DNA of 64,000 nt from Burhinus oedicnemus. Its lineage: Eukaryota; Chordata; Aves; Charadriiformes; Burhinidae. The notes beneath the pieces are model-generated. The model worked only from the letters and a program-made list of their open reading frames with translations, did not search any database and had not been told where the DNA came from. The stretch is from assembly GCA_008921705.1 (NCBI GenBank), contig VFFE01007795.1, forward strand, positions 2,496,514 through 2,560,513. Reading direction: 5' to 3'. Positions 50,750 to 62,859 of this stretch are shown piece by piece. Both the position numbers and the translations under genes were made by a program. Each line of letters begins with the position of its first letter. Within the stretch, counting starts at the first letter, position 1.

Positions 50750-51640
50750 TAAAGCGATTTGCTGCGCTCGGGCCTGGAGCGCCGCCCCCTCAGCGGTCTG
50801 CCTCATCGCTCCCCCCCACCTTACCCGTTCTGGGGACAGGCGGGTATTTTTAGACACCGCCGCGGGGACAGGCCTGAGGCGCAGCTCCCTCCCACCCCAC
50901 GGCGGACCTCAGCGAACCCGTGCGGGTACTCACACAGGAGCAAACCGATCCCGGGCCGGGCCGGGCCGGAGGAGCGGCCTGAAGACGCAGCCCCACCACC
51001 CACCCCTACCCACCTCCGGCGCAGGCCCCGTCCAAAAGCCAGGGAGGGGCCTGCCGGGGTGGGGGCGGGGCCTCTCGCTGCCGTCACGTCCACCCCTCCC
51101 ATTGGCGGCGAGGGGGGTGCGTGTGACCGAGCCGCGCGTGACGTAGGAGGAAGAAGACGCCATTAGGGGGAGCGGGGCGCGTCGGTTGCGGGGAAGGTTG
51201 TGGTTGTTGGCGCTTTTCCTCTCATTCCTCCCTCCACCTCCCGGGGCCTCGGCGGTGCCTTCCCGTCTCGCCCGCCACGCGAGTCCCCCTTCCGCTCCCC
51301 CGCGGGTCCCCGTCCCGGTGGGCGGCGGCGAGAGGTGGTGGTGGCGGCGGTGGCAGCGGCGCCCGGCGGCCGCGGGGCGGACCATTGATGTGAGGCGGCG
51401 GCGGCGGGGCGCGGATGGCGGCGGCGGCCGGGGCGGCGGCCGGGGGCCGCAGCTTCTCCTTCAAGGTGGTGCTGCTCGGGGAGGGCTGCGTGGGGAAAAC
51501 CTCCCTGGTGCTGCGCTACTGCGAGAACAAGTTCAACGACAAGCACATCACCACCCTGCAGGTGCGGGCCGCGCCGGGCCGGGGGCGGGCGGGGAGGCCC
51601 TGCCTGGAGCTACCGGGCCAGGGCGAGGGGTTGGGGGGGG
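50750..51640 (+). promoter_or_regulatory. RAB21: CpG-island promoter of RAB21
   Basis: GC content and CpG density jump at about 50760 and fall after about 51650. Visible elements include a GC box (GGGGGCGGGGCC, 51061-51072), CGTCACGTC (51082-51090), an inverted CCAAT box (ATTGG, 51101-51105) and a CRE-like GTGACGTAG (51138-51146). There is no TATA box. Transcription probably begins between about 51150 and 51200, giving a 5' UTR of about 200-250 nt before the ATG at 51415. This start is inferred. Confidence 0.75.
51415..51561 (+). CDS. RAB21: RAB21 coding exon 1
   Basis: 49 codons, phase 0 end, donor GTGCGG. It encodes the Ala/Gly-rich N-terminus, the P-loop and switch I. Confidence 0.98.
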
Positions 51641-54600
51641 GGCGTCCGCTGCTCTTCTTCCCTTCTCTTACCCGCCTTCTAGGAGTGCTGGCCACTGCCA
51701 GCCCGCCCCTGGTCGCCCTGTGGAGCTCACGCGTCTGCCCCTTCCGCCCTGGGGCTCGTGGAGTGTCGCTCTGTAAACCGGCAGTAGGGTTTCGGTGCTT
51801 TGCCGTCTTGTTTACCGGTTAACGGTGGCTGGAGTGACCGCTGCCGCGCTTTAAATGGTGGCTGTCCCCTGCCGAGTTTGCTGGAAGCTAATTTTCTGAT
51901 TCTGTTTACGCCTTAGACTTAAGCTTTCAGTACGTAAATACCTCGTTTCTATTCTGAATACTAGCTGTTCGGTTTTTTTCCAGTTATGTATATGAATGTC
52001 TTCATTTGAATCTTGGGAAGTATGATTTGAAAGTAATGTTGTTATTGTAACCATTGGTAGTGGACTGATGACTAAGTGTTTCATATGTACTGTGTTCCTG
52101 TTAATTATAGTCTTTCTCATGCTCTCAAATCCTAACACTTGGGCTACCTAAATACTGCTGTTTAAGGAGAACAGCTTTTGCAAAATGGTTTATAAGATTA
52201 AGGCTTATGATTTAATAACAGAAAAGATTCTTAAGGCTTACTTGCTTGTCACGTTACCTCTCTGAATTTTGGCCCGATTCTCAGTAGTCCTGTCTGTTAG
52301 TTTATAAAGAACTTAAAAAGTGATGTTCCATTTATGAATGTGTGACAGGGTGTCTGCTTGAAAGCAGTGTTTGTTCATTACCTACTAGCACTGACTGGCA
52401 TGTACACCATGGTATGAACTAAACCACTTATATAGTACGTGGTCTCAGAAAACGTGTTTTGAACTTTGTGTTGTGAGTTGTATGTTAAGTCTTTTTGGAT
52501 GTCTGTGCTTGCTTAACGTTTTTATTTGCAGTTACATCAGTTGCATAGCATCTTTTGTAGCAGTTGTGAACGTGTAGTGTGGTTTTAGCACTGTAATGTG
52601 TACTGTTCTTAATACTTTTTTGTGAATAAAGAAACAAACCCTGCCACTATGTGGGTCACTGGTGGGCTTTTAACTAATTTTGAGGTTCTGTGAAGCACAG
52701 AATAAATAGTAGGTGATGCCAAAGTAGAGCCTTAGGGTAGTTGCACACTGTTCCTGTGCGTTTAGGGGGAAATTCTTGTGGGTTGAGTATCTTGAAGTAT
52801 TTAATTGTGAAACTTTCTCATAAAACCGAAGAAACGTTAGAGAAGCACTAGAAACAATACAGTGAATGATTCATAACGGATACTGTTGCTCCACTTTTGC
52901 TATGAAGAGCTAAAAGGAACACATTTTAAACTTAGTTGCCCTATGTTCGTACTCTGCTGCTGGATGAATCTATTGATGGGTATACTAAGCAGGGTATGGT
53001 ATTTATGTCAGCTAATTGTAGCTCCAATTGCCATGGAGGTAGTTGATATTTGCTACCTGCAGAAATGACTAGTAGCTTGTCAGTGTTGGAGCTGCAGTTG
53101 TAATTTTTAGCTGAAGTGTAGCGTTAAGCAAACAATCAGTGCATCAAAATGATTGTGTATAGCTGAATTCTGATATCACATGTAGGTAGAGTAGAGCTGG
53201 TAGTTTGTCATGTGATGCAGCTTGGTGTTAGGGTTTTTTTTGTTAATAATGTTCTTTAAATCTGTAGTGGAAAACCTAAAATTAGAAGCAAAAAGTGAGT
53301 TGGAATACGGACTCGGGTCACAGATGTCATAAAATGACTCCAAAATGTAGACAGTAAAATGTCTCTGGATAGTATGGCTTGAGAACTTTCGGGTTTGACT
53401 GGACGGGGGGGTGTGTGCTCCTAGAGGAGTGGAAGCACATGCTCACACTTGATACTGAGATTTTGTTTTTTCCATTGTGATTAGGTTTCCGGTTGCTATC
53501 TGTATCTTTTAACTGAGTACATTGTGTTTCTTAACTTGCTTGCATTTCTGTTCTGAGCCTCCTTAGGCGCATATACATCTTATTGATGGTAAAATACAAT
53601 GTTAACTGCTGTTGAATCTTACTGTACATCATGCGCATTTATGAAGTATTGCCTTTATTATTCTTGTTTTCCTACATCTTACAGTTCTAGAAGAAAGTTT
53701 TAGCAAGTGTTTCCACTAGCAAATTAAAACACCCCTTAAAAAATAAGGAGAAACTAAGATATCTGATTAAGCAATGAAGGGATACCTTTTACAAAACATC
53801 CTTTTTTTTTTTAAGATTAAAGTCTTAATCTAATAAGGTGGCTTTATTTTATGGCATTAGTTCAAAGTATTGCCAGCAACTTACTTTTGTTCCAGTAAAG
53901 CCAAAATTAGATAAATACTTAGCTTCTGATTCAGCAGAGGAGCCACAGTGATAAATCATGTGAAAAAAAGATCACTAGATACTGAGACGAGGGGCTCTCC
54001 ATCCATAGTGATCCCTGATGTAGAAAAAGTACTGCGTAGTGCTTTATTCCAATATAATTGCAACAAAAAGGATGATGAGACTGTAGGCTTCTGGAAACTT
54101 TATTTAGCAGTGTTGGCTGGTGTTTCTTGCAGTGAGCCTGATGATGGGGTGAAAGCACAGGAAGTCTTTAAATTCGCCATTGTGAATCTTTAATGTATAC
54201 CTATGCTTTCCTATCTGAATTCTAACACTTAAGTGTTATTCTATTGTGAAGTTAACCTGCCTACACCCAAATAGGAGAGTTCCTCCTGTGCTACTAACAG
54301 AAGGTTTTTAGTGGAAGGGAGCTTTCTTCCACCCCAGCCCCCTGCTTCCCTAAATGCTAGCTAGAGGGAAATGGTGAACTGGAACTTCCTTTAAGGTTAG
54401 GAGGCTGCTGGGACATGTTGCTGTAGTTATGTTAGCTTCAAGTCATGTTCCTAAGACTGATGAGCTGCAAATTGAAATTAAGGTAGCTACTGATTCACAT
54501 AAGAAAACGTTTGTCTAGAATAATGTGAAGAAGCTGATATAGGAAGGGTAGGGTTTCTTGCAATCCATAACCTGTTGTCAAACCTGGTGGGACAGTTAGA

Positions 54601-57600
54601 AGTAGTTCCCATTGACTGAAATATTGAGGTCAGTGTTCTGGTCTTGATAAAATGACTCTAAGCTATAAATTGATAAAAGTGAATTGTGCTGGAATTACTC
54701 CAACAATAAACCTGCTGTCAAACTATTTTTTTAAAACATTCAGGTAGACACTTTCTGTTAGTTAATTACTCAAGATAAATACAACTTTTGTGTACTGATC
54801 TCTCAATTGTGTGGAGGACTGCAAAATATCCAACCCAAAAGAGCCACTGATGTGGTGCTAATCATGCTACACAGATTCTGATTGCTTTAGTGGATTTGCA
54901 TAACCTGGAAAAGCTGTCTTGGCTGTCTAAGATAGCTGGGGGGGGGCGGGGCAGGAAAAGACAGTGCAAGGAGTTTCAGTGCTATATGAAGCGTTCATAT
55001 AACTGGCTTGCCTCTGTTGAAGGTGAAGTGGTCAAGGGGCAGGTGACATACACCTGCTTTTATTCAATGACTTTCAAGAGAATCTTTTCTAGCTGGGTCT
55101 TGTGTTTACTCAGGCCCCTTTATGAGCTCTTAACAGGGCCTGATGGACATGTGAAACAGCTCTTAGAAGAAAGAATTAAAAGAAAGAAAAGATTTTCTAC
55201 AGGCACATAGAGAATGGAATTTTAGCTCTTATAATTGCATTATTGTTTTCTTCTAAGTGTGTAAGTATTCTTCAGACCAGTCATAAGACACTAGAGTCAA
55301 AATACCAAAATTAGTATCTTGCTTTAAAGACCTGTTTGGGATTACTTATTTTTTAATTAACTGTAGTCTTATATGTTTGAGGGTTTTTGAAAGTCCCAGC
55401 AAAAATGAATTGCCATAGTAATGAAAATAATATGGAAAGGAGTTACTGATTGTAAGTCAAGTCACAACTCAGTGCTTGATTTGGTAAATTTTTGGGAGAT
55501 TAGAAAAAATGTTGAATCCTCTTCTGTGTGTAATTACCTAACACTGTCTAGGCTGTACTAATATCAAAGGCTTTGACACTCTTGGCAGCTGACTGACTTC
55601 CTAAACTATGCCAAAACAGTAGTTAAGGCTCTTCCTTCCGTGTTGGGTTCCCCCCAAATTTCTAAAAACAGTGTAGTTTTGCTATGCACCTGATTATTTT
55701 TATTATTGTCTAACCTCAGAATGAGTGAAGAGTAGTAACCTTGCTCTTCCATGAGACAAATGGAACTTGAAGGCAGTGGGGTGGGGTTGTGTGTTAAAAG
55801 CTAAATATTACCTTGTTTGCCTTTGGCATATTTGCTACTGTGGCTGTAAAATACACTTAATTGATAGTAAATATGCCAAACTTATCCATACCTGTTCATG
55901 CAAGAATGGAGCCTCCTAACAGTATTCTTCAAGTATATGAATACAATGAAGAGGAAAGAAGCATTTAATCTGTAATGGTGTTGACTGTTTCTCACAGCAT
56001 GTTCACAAAGTCTTCTGCTCATTACTAACCATGGCTACTTCAAATGTCAGGTTCCAGTCTTGTTCTCAGGCCAGCTTTTTTTTTGACAAACTTGCTTGTA
56101 ATCAAGATGCCTGATACAGGATATTCTCTCCTTTTTTGGCTAGGGGCCTAAGACTTTAGGTAGACTAAAATTTTAATTAGTACAAACTGATCAAGCTTTA
56201 ATGCAAAGAGCAAGTACAATTGCCAGAGTCTCCTGTGATTCCCCGCCCCCCGAGATGCTTGAATGTGTGGGTCTTCTAATATTGGGTGTATCAGAAAGGA
56301 AATACTTAGCTCTTAGTGCTAAAAGACCATATTGCTGTTGAAGTCTGTAGTGACCTGAAGGACTGGTGATACTTGAGTAAAACTTTTCCGTGGGGATAAG
56401 CCTACTTTAATATTTGCTCTTTCAGATATTAAAGATATCTCTGCTATTAATTGGGCCAACATCTAAAGCCATGATGATATAACTTCATGGATACTGAGTT
56501 CTGTGGGGTTTTTTTAAAAATATAAATTCTGTTTCTGTGAAGGATTTTTCTGCCTTTTGGTCCAGAAATGTGATTCTCAAACGCTTATGTGAAATTCATA
56601 TCAACTGAGCAGATTTGATTGTCAGTGACAAAAGCAAACAGTGCTCAGAAGAGCTTTTCCTTTGAGACTCAGAATAGAATATCAAGTACTGTAGTACAGC
56701 AGATCAATAAAATACTGTCAGGTAAGCTTGACTTATTGTGCCTAACCATACCTTCTCTCAATGTGGCCCAAGTGTAGGTGAATTAAAACTTCTGAGGTTA
56801 CCTCTAAGCTTTTGGCTTTTAAACTCTGTAATAGAACAAATTATGATACGAAGAGCAGACACACTGATCAGATAATCCTTACGGTCAGCTAGCTGAAAGC
56901 CATAAACTACTTTCTGCAGAGTTTTTGACTAAAGAATAAAAGTTTTCCTGATGTTTAAGATTTGCTACTCTGCTGTTAAGCTGTTTGTTACAAGTTGGCT
57001 AAAGTGTTAAATACTTTTAACATGCTGTCTGGAAGTTTTTCTGAAGTTGATTATGCCACCTCACTGTAGACCGAAGGGGTGACATTAATGCTTTAGTTAT
57101 GGTGAATGCAGTGGTCATAGTGATTAGTTCTGTACTATCTTCTATCTTGTCTTCAATCATCTCACCTAAGGTCATACACATGCCAGAGTTGATGTTAGGG
57201 AAGTAGCTGAAGAGCAGGAGCTGCTCTAGCAGCTGAGTGTTGGATGACTTTAACTGTAATACAGGCAGCACTCCAGAGACGCACTTTCATAGCAGTTTAG
57301 GCTGGTGTAAATTGAACTACCATGGTCTTCTGCATGTGTACTGGTTGCTTATGTAGTTAAGCAGCTGATCTGGCCCATGACACTTTCCACACACACATGA
57401 CTTTTAGTCAGTTCTGTGCCTGGTTAATGCTCATGCAGAGAGCTCATGTTGAGCTGCTACAGTCCAGCCTAAAATAATCTGGGGTGAATGTATCATAAGA
57501 TACCACTGAGTACTTGTTTGTATCCAAATGCAAGTTGAGGTGAAGCTGAAAGGAAAACTGAGTATAGTTTAAGGAAAAAGATAAAAGTTAACCCTTGGCA

Positions 57601-60600
57601 ACTGAATTGTCTGATGTTAACCTGTTACTGCTAGTCTTCAGAACAGGGAAACCAGGTACCTAATATATCAACTCCTTCTGACCCTGTTCTAACCTATTAA
57701 ACCTGTATTAAACTCTACTCCTTTTTAGCCACCAAATTAAACACTTGGTGTATGTGGTGTTTGAAAATGTGGATCATCCAGGCTTGGAGAAGAAAATACA
57801 TACTCCTGAGTTACTGAAACTAGACTAACCTTGCAATATGCTCTGGTCCTCTAAAATGTTTTCAGAAGATAATGTGGAATTCTTAGAGCAGCTTGTATGT
57901 TTATCTGAGGCTTTTCTTATCCTGCTGCTTGCTTTACTTTTGTGTGTTAGCTGAGAAGCATATCGCTGAGCTTTCAGGAACAGTGTCTGGGGAAAAACCC
58001 AGACCACACCACTGCCCTGAAAAAGCCCCCCAAAACAGATGGAGAGAGTTGTGGGCTCATGTCAGAAAGAAGGGGGAAAAATAAAGACAAGAGAACTTGC
58101 AGAATACTCATGTTCTGAGTAGTTTAGCAATAAATGCAAACTATATTATTTTGTTCTAGTAGTGAGCTACTTTGCCTAATTCCTGCAAATTCAAAATCCT
58201 GTTAGGCTGGTTCCTACCCAGACTTCATGTACTCTTGTGAAATGCTTTGAATTCAGCTTAGACTTATCAGTGTTGTGAATTCAGACTCTTTCCACACAAC
58301 TCTTATCCTTCCCAAATCATTCAAAACAACAGCAAAAAGATGGAGTAAATGATTGACTTAAGCCAAATTTGTTTAGAATAGACTTCTGGCAAACTGTAGT
58401 GAAATGACTAACTTGCTTAGTATTGACTCAGCCTTCTGGCTTAAAGAGTATTTTGATCCAGAAATCTGTCTTTTATTGATTCAGATGTTTTTATTAGTAA
58501 ATTAATCGGAAGTCAAGTGAGATATTTGTGTGTAAAACTTAACTCTAATCTGTTCTGCTTTCCAGGCATCTTTTCTTACAAAGAAGCTAAATATTGGTGG
58601 GAAAAGAGTAAACCTTGCAATATGGGTATGTTTACTTTCTTATTTTCCCTCTCCTTGCTAAATAGAGTATTTTCCTGGAAAATTACTTAGCCTTACTAGG
58701 ACTCAAACGTCAGGCACTTTTTAATAAAGTAAAACTTCAAAGTATTTGGAATTTCTTGAAGTATGGTTTGCTTTGTCTTAAATGCTAACAAGTGTAATCT
58801 AAATGCAGGATACAGCTGGTCAAGAAAGATTTCATGCATTGGGGCCGATCTACTACAGGGATTCTAATGGCGCTATTCTAGTGTATGATATAACAGATGA
58901 AGACTCTTTTCAAAAGGTACTGGACAGATTTTTACCTCTATGCAAGATGTAAATTGATTGAAAGGTAATCTGTGATATGAGCGTGTAAATGGGAATTTTC
59001 TGTTTTCAGCAATAGCAATATATATTACATCTGCCAATTTAGACCATATAATGGAAGTATATGCCTTATTAGTATTCTTTTGAAGGCTGGATTTTTCAGT
59101 CTACTAAAGGTCTAGCAGGTTTATCCAAAGAACACCAGAGAACCAGATGTAGGAATTACCTGTTACAGGCTATAAACATAAACCAGTACTGCTGTGATAG
59201 TATGCAATACTGATCTCCAATATATAAAACAAACTACTAGAAGATATTAAGTGACATGACCTTTTACAGATCTGAGAACTCTGAAATTGCAATACATGAT
59301 AGTGGAAACATTAGTTTCTTAGTGATAATAGATATTTGGACTTCAAATCCTCTTCAAAGCCTGAAATTTGATGGCTAATTATTTTACAGCAATATTAGTT
59401 GATCAATCTGGGCAGATGAGTTTTTTCCAACCTTGTGTCAAATCAGTGCTATGACTCTATAGGATGTTCCAGCTGAAAACTAGTGACACTCTCTCCGAAG
59501 TGAGTTTGTCTCAGATTGACTTGTGGCAAAAGCAGTAGGAATTCTGTGTAGAGGAGTAAGAAATCGTCGTTGTATGGGCAAGGCTTTGATTAGCAGTGAT
59601 AGAAGTAGTGTAAGGGTATAGTTCCACAACAGCTTAAGTAATTTAAAGAGCCTGATGTAGAGCAAGTAAAGCACTTGTGCTAGCAGTTGAACTCCTGTCC
59701 CCAATGTGCGGAATTGTGATGACTTGCGTTTACTACTTCAACTTGTGCCTTTCCATGCTGAGCCCTATTTAGTAAGATTCTGTGATATCAAAAGACTCAA
59801 ATTCTCAGGGAAAAAAAAGAGGAAAGATTAATTTGCAGAAGTTATTGCATAACTACTTCTGTGTCATGTATCCTAACTATTTTGGGGTTCTGGAAGTGAT
59901 TGCCTCTCTTCACGACTTAAATTCCCTTAAAATAGCAGTCCTGATATCAACGCAATCCTTAAACTTCAAAGCATGACAACAGAACTGATAACAGATACCT
60001 TACCATCAGCTGACTCCGTGCTCTTGTCCCATCTGTTCTCTCAGGAAACAAACATCTGTTATAGTCTAACCTGAACAACTCAGTTCAGGTACCTCTACCT
60101 TTACAGTACCATTTGTGATCTGTCAGTAAGTGCCTGTTGATAAAAGATCTCATGCCTGACCTAAAGTGGCCAATGCAGTGAACTTGTTCTTTGGAGTGGG
60201 GCTAACACCAGTATGGTGAGTTATATTTCCTGGAGTAATTGAACCATTTTATCTAAGTCATTTGGTCTTAATTTCAACTGCAAACTAAAACCTGCTGGGT
60301 CCATGTGTAGCTATCTAAAGAATATTTTGTCCATCTGTGTTGCTCTAAACATGTTTGTTTTGAGTTTAGAGTAAACAGTTCATGAAGAAAATGGGTCAGT
60401 TCCGCAGTGCTTAAGCTAGTATTATATCAAGTGAAAATAAACTTACCTCTGTTCATTTTGCAGGTAAAAAACTGGGTTAAGGAATTAAGAAAAATGTTGG
60501 GAAATGAAATCTGTTTATGTATAGTAGGTAAGTCTTTTTTAACATGTGATTCTAAGGACTGAATCAGAAATGTTTCTTTTGATTAATAGCATCTTCCAAA

Positions 60601-62859
60601 CACTGCTTTAATAGCTTGTACATGTGAAAGGTAAAGTTTATGTTAATTTGATATTTAAAATTCAGCCGGAGCTAGAATTTTCAGTAGATCACATTGAGGA
60701 AAATAAGAGTTTGGAAAAACAAGTTGTTTAATGATACACCATTTCAGAAGTGCATGGTACAGACACCTGCAGACTGTAGTTTAACAAAGAGAAACATAAA
60801 CCTCAAATATGTATTATCCTTCTTGTGTGTACTCAAACATGGTTTTTACTGTTCTTAGTGGCATAGACTGGATGCTTGTCTGTTTTTGTAATCAAGTGCT
60901 TGGGGGGTGGAATGAGTCTTAAAGCTTGGATATTTCAATGCAAACAATGCAACAGAAATACTGACTTTAGATTTAAAATTGGAACATGTTCAGGAGGATA
61001 GATGTATGGATATTTTACAAAAACTACCTCTGCAGCACAGATAAGCCGCCTGATAAATTACAAAAGAAAAGCAGAAGGCTGAATTGGTAGATTATGTGGA
61101 GGTATTTAGCTATCCTGATCTCCCTACAGACGTAGAAGTTCACCTTCATTGCCTTTTGTGTGAAAGGGGATTCTTAAATCATATTGTTGTGCTCCAAATT
61201 GAGACCTGTGTAAGACTTGGTCTTTACTGGTGCAGCTTGTAAGAAAATGATAGGGTACAATGATTACATGATTGCTTTCTTTGGGGTAATTTTGGAGTAC
61301 AGAGACTTGAAAGATTAACATGTTTCCAACAGGTAACAAAATAGACTTGGAAAAAGAGAGACATGTTTCAGTGCAAGAAGCAGAAACGTAAGTCACACTG
61401 ATTATTAATAGAAACAGTCATTGCGGAATTATGCTGGAGTAATAAACTTGTGATGCTGTTAACAACTGGCAGGCATAAACCAGCAGTGCCTAGCTGGCTG
61501 CTGTGTTAAGTGTTGTTAGTATCTGCGTCCCAGAATGTCCTTACTGACCAAAGTGTAACTTGAGTTCTACATGAGTAAAGTCAACATTTACAGTTGAAAT
61601 GCATTTCTAGACATGAAATTTTCTGTATTTCATCTAGTGTTTTTTATGAATCCTGGCAGTTTTAACCACATAATTCACTTTTTACATGAAATCAGCATGT
61701 ATAGATTAACTCTGAACTCAGAATAAAACCTCTTGTGATCAACTCTGCTTCATGTAAAGTGGCTTAGATTGAGTCAATGAAGTTCTGTATCTGCATTCCT
61801 ACAGGTATGCTGAATCTGTTGGAGCAAAACATTATCATACTTCAGCTAAACAGAACAAAGGAATTGAAGAACTGTTTCTTGACCTTTGTAAAAGTAGGTA
61901 TTATCTAGTTTGGTAGAGAGCTCGTTCACAAAATGTTCAAGGCTTCAAGATGCTTATAAAACCATATAGAAAAGCCTTAATGTAAACTATTACTAAGAAC
62001 TGACATCATCTGAGTCTACTTCAAGCCACCTGGGTACTGTAACAGCTATGGAAACTTGATGTGTGGATGCTTACAATATTGCAAATTCATGCTGTACTCC
62101 AAAAATGCCTTTTTGTCACTTTGTTGGAGCACTGACTGTTGTTTCCCTCGGCATGCATAAATAGTAACTTCAAATCAAACTTCATGTGACTGGTCTCACT
62201 ATTGTCTGCTTCAAACCCTCTGTTTCAGCCTCTTTCAAAAATCTTCTCAAATGATGTCAATTACAAATCATAAACTCTGAGCTGTAATGATGCAAATTTT
62301 ATACAGCAGTCTAAGCAAATGGTAAAGATCATGGAATGCAGGATAAAAACATAACACAGGGAAGTTGTGGGGTTTTTTTGGGGGGTGGGGTAGTATGTGT
62401 GGTGTTTCTTGTTTTTTCTTTTCTTTTTTTACCAGAATGTTCTTGATATGGGTGGGTAAATCTAGCTTTTGAAGTCAGTGGCTCCAGAACATCTGAGCAT
62501 CTAAGGTCTCCCTTAGTCAACAGGAGCTGGATATTTGGTGCTTTAGGAAGTATGATCTTGCAGCTATGCCGTGTGATACCGGACTACTTCTGCATAATAA
62601 ATAGGAGAACCAGTCTTGCTGGACTTTGTCTCTGTGCACATAACTCAAATAGATTAAGATCTCAAAGTCTTGTGTGAAAATGCAGTGGAATGTCATCTAA
62701 TACATTTCTTCCTTTACAGGAATGATAGAAACTGCTCAAGTGGATGAAAGAGCAAGAGGCAATGGTTCCAGTCAGTCAGGAATAGCAAGGCGGGGTGTAC
62801 AGATCATTGATGATGAGCCACAAGTACAGAGCAGTGGAGGGTGCTGTTCTTCTGGATAA
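51415..62859 (+). CDS. RAB21: RAB21, early-endosomal Rab GTPase (complete)
   Basis: Joined exons are 51415-51561, 58566-58625, 58809-58916, 60464-60527, 61333-61387, 61805-61893 and 62720-62859, totalling 663 nt or 220 residues plus TAA. GTPase motifs: P-loop GEGCVGKT (22-29), switch I Thr47, DTAGQE (70-75, Gln74), NKID (128-131) and TSAK (157-160). The C-terminus CCSSG carries two Cys (216-217) for geranylgeranylation. The N-terminus is an Ala/Gly run, as in vertebrate RAB21 (about 225 residues in human); the start is the only ATG before the conserved core. Known roles of the family member: it acts on early endosomes, binds integrin alpha tails and controls their recycling, with VARP as an exchange factor. 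All introns are GT/AG. Intron 1 is 7.0 kb. Confidence 0.98.
51640..58565 (+). other. RAB21: RAB21 intron 1 (main part)
   Basis: The intron runs from 51562 to the acceptor CTTTCCAG at 58565. AT-rich, with no CR1 or LTR that I can see, in contrast to the region on the left. A G run (54940-54950) and short T runs are present. Open frames such as 53948-54193 and 54890-55210 show no family signature. Confidence 0.8.
58566..58625 (+). CDS. RAB21: RAB21 coding exon 2
   Basis: 20 codons ([20 protein letters not shown]), phase 0 at both ends, donor GTATGT. It encodes the inter-switch strands. Confidence 0.98.
58809..58916 (+). CDS. RAB21: RAB21 coding exon 3
   Basis: 36 codons, beginning [19 protein letters not shown] (switch II) and ending TDEDSFQK. 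Acceptor AATGCAG, donor GTACTG. Confidence 0.98.
60464..60527 (+). CDS. RAB21: RAB21 coding exon 4
   Basis: 64 nt encoding [19 protein letters not shown] and IV, ending after the first base of Gly127. Acceptor TTTTGCAG, donor GTAAGT. Confidence 0.98.
61333..61387 (+). CDS. RAB21: RAB21 coding exon 5
   Basis: 55 nt encoding the guanine-specificity motif NKID and [12 protein letters not shown]. Acceptor CCAACAG, donor GTAAGT; it ends after two bases of Thr145. Confidence 0.98.
61805..61893 (+). CDS. RAB21: RAB21 coding exon 6
   Basis: 89 nt encoding [19 protein letters not shown] and the helix that follows. Acceptor CCTACAG, donor GTAGGT. Confidence 0.98.
62720..62859 (+). CDS. RAB21: RAB21 coding exon 7 with stop
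   Basis: 140 nt encoding the hypervariable tail ([18 protein letters not shown], then [11 protein letters not shown]) and the prenylation end CCSSG, followed by TAA at 62857-62859. Acceptor CTTTACAG. Confidence 0.98.

Noticed and set aside
50709..51822. Several 90-196 codon frames on both strands around RAB21 exon 1
   Set aside because: They are CpG-island shadows. Only the frame starting at 51415 has conserved protein and a donor at 51562.
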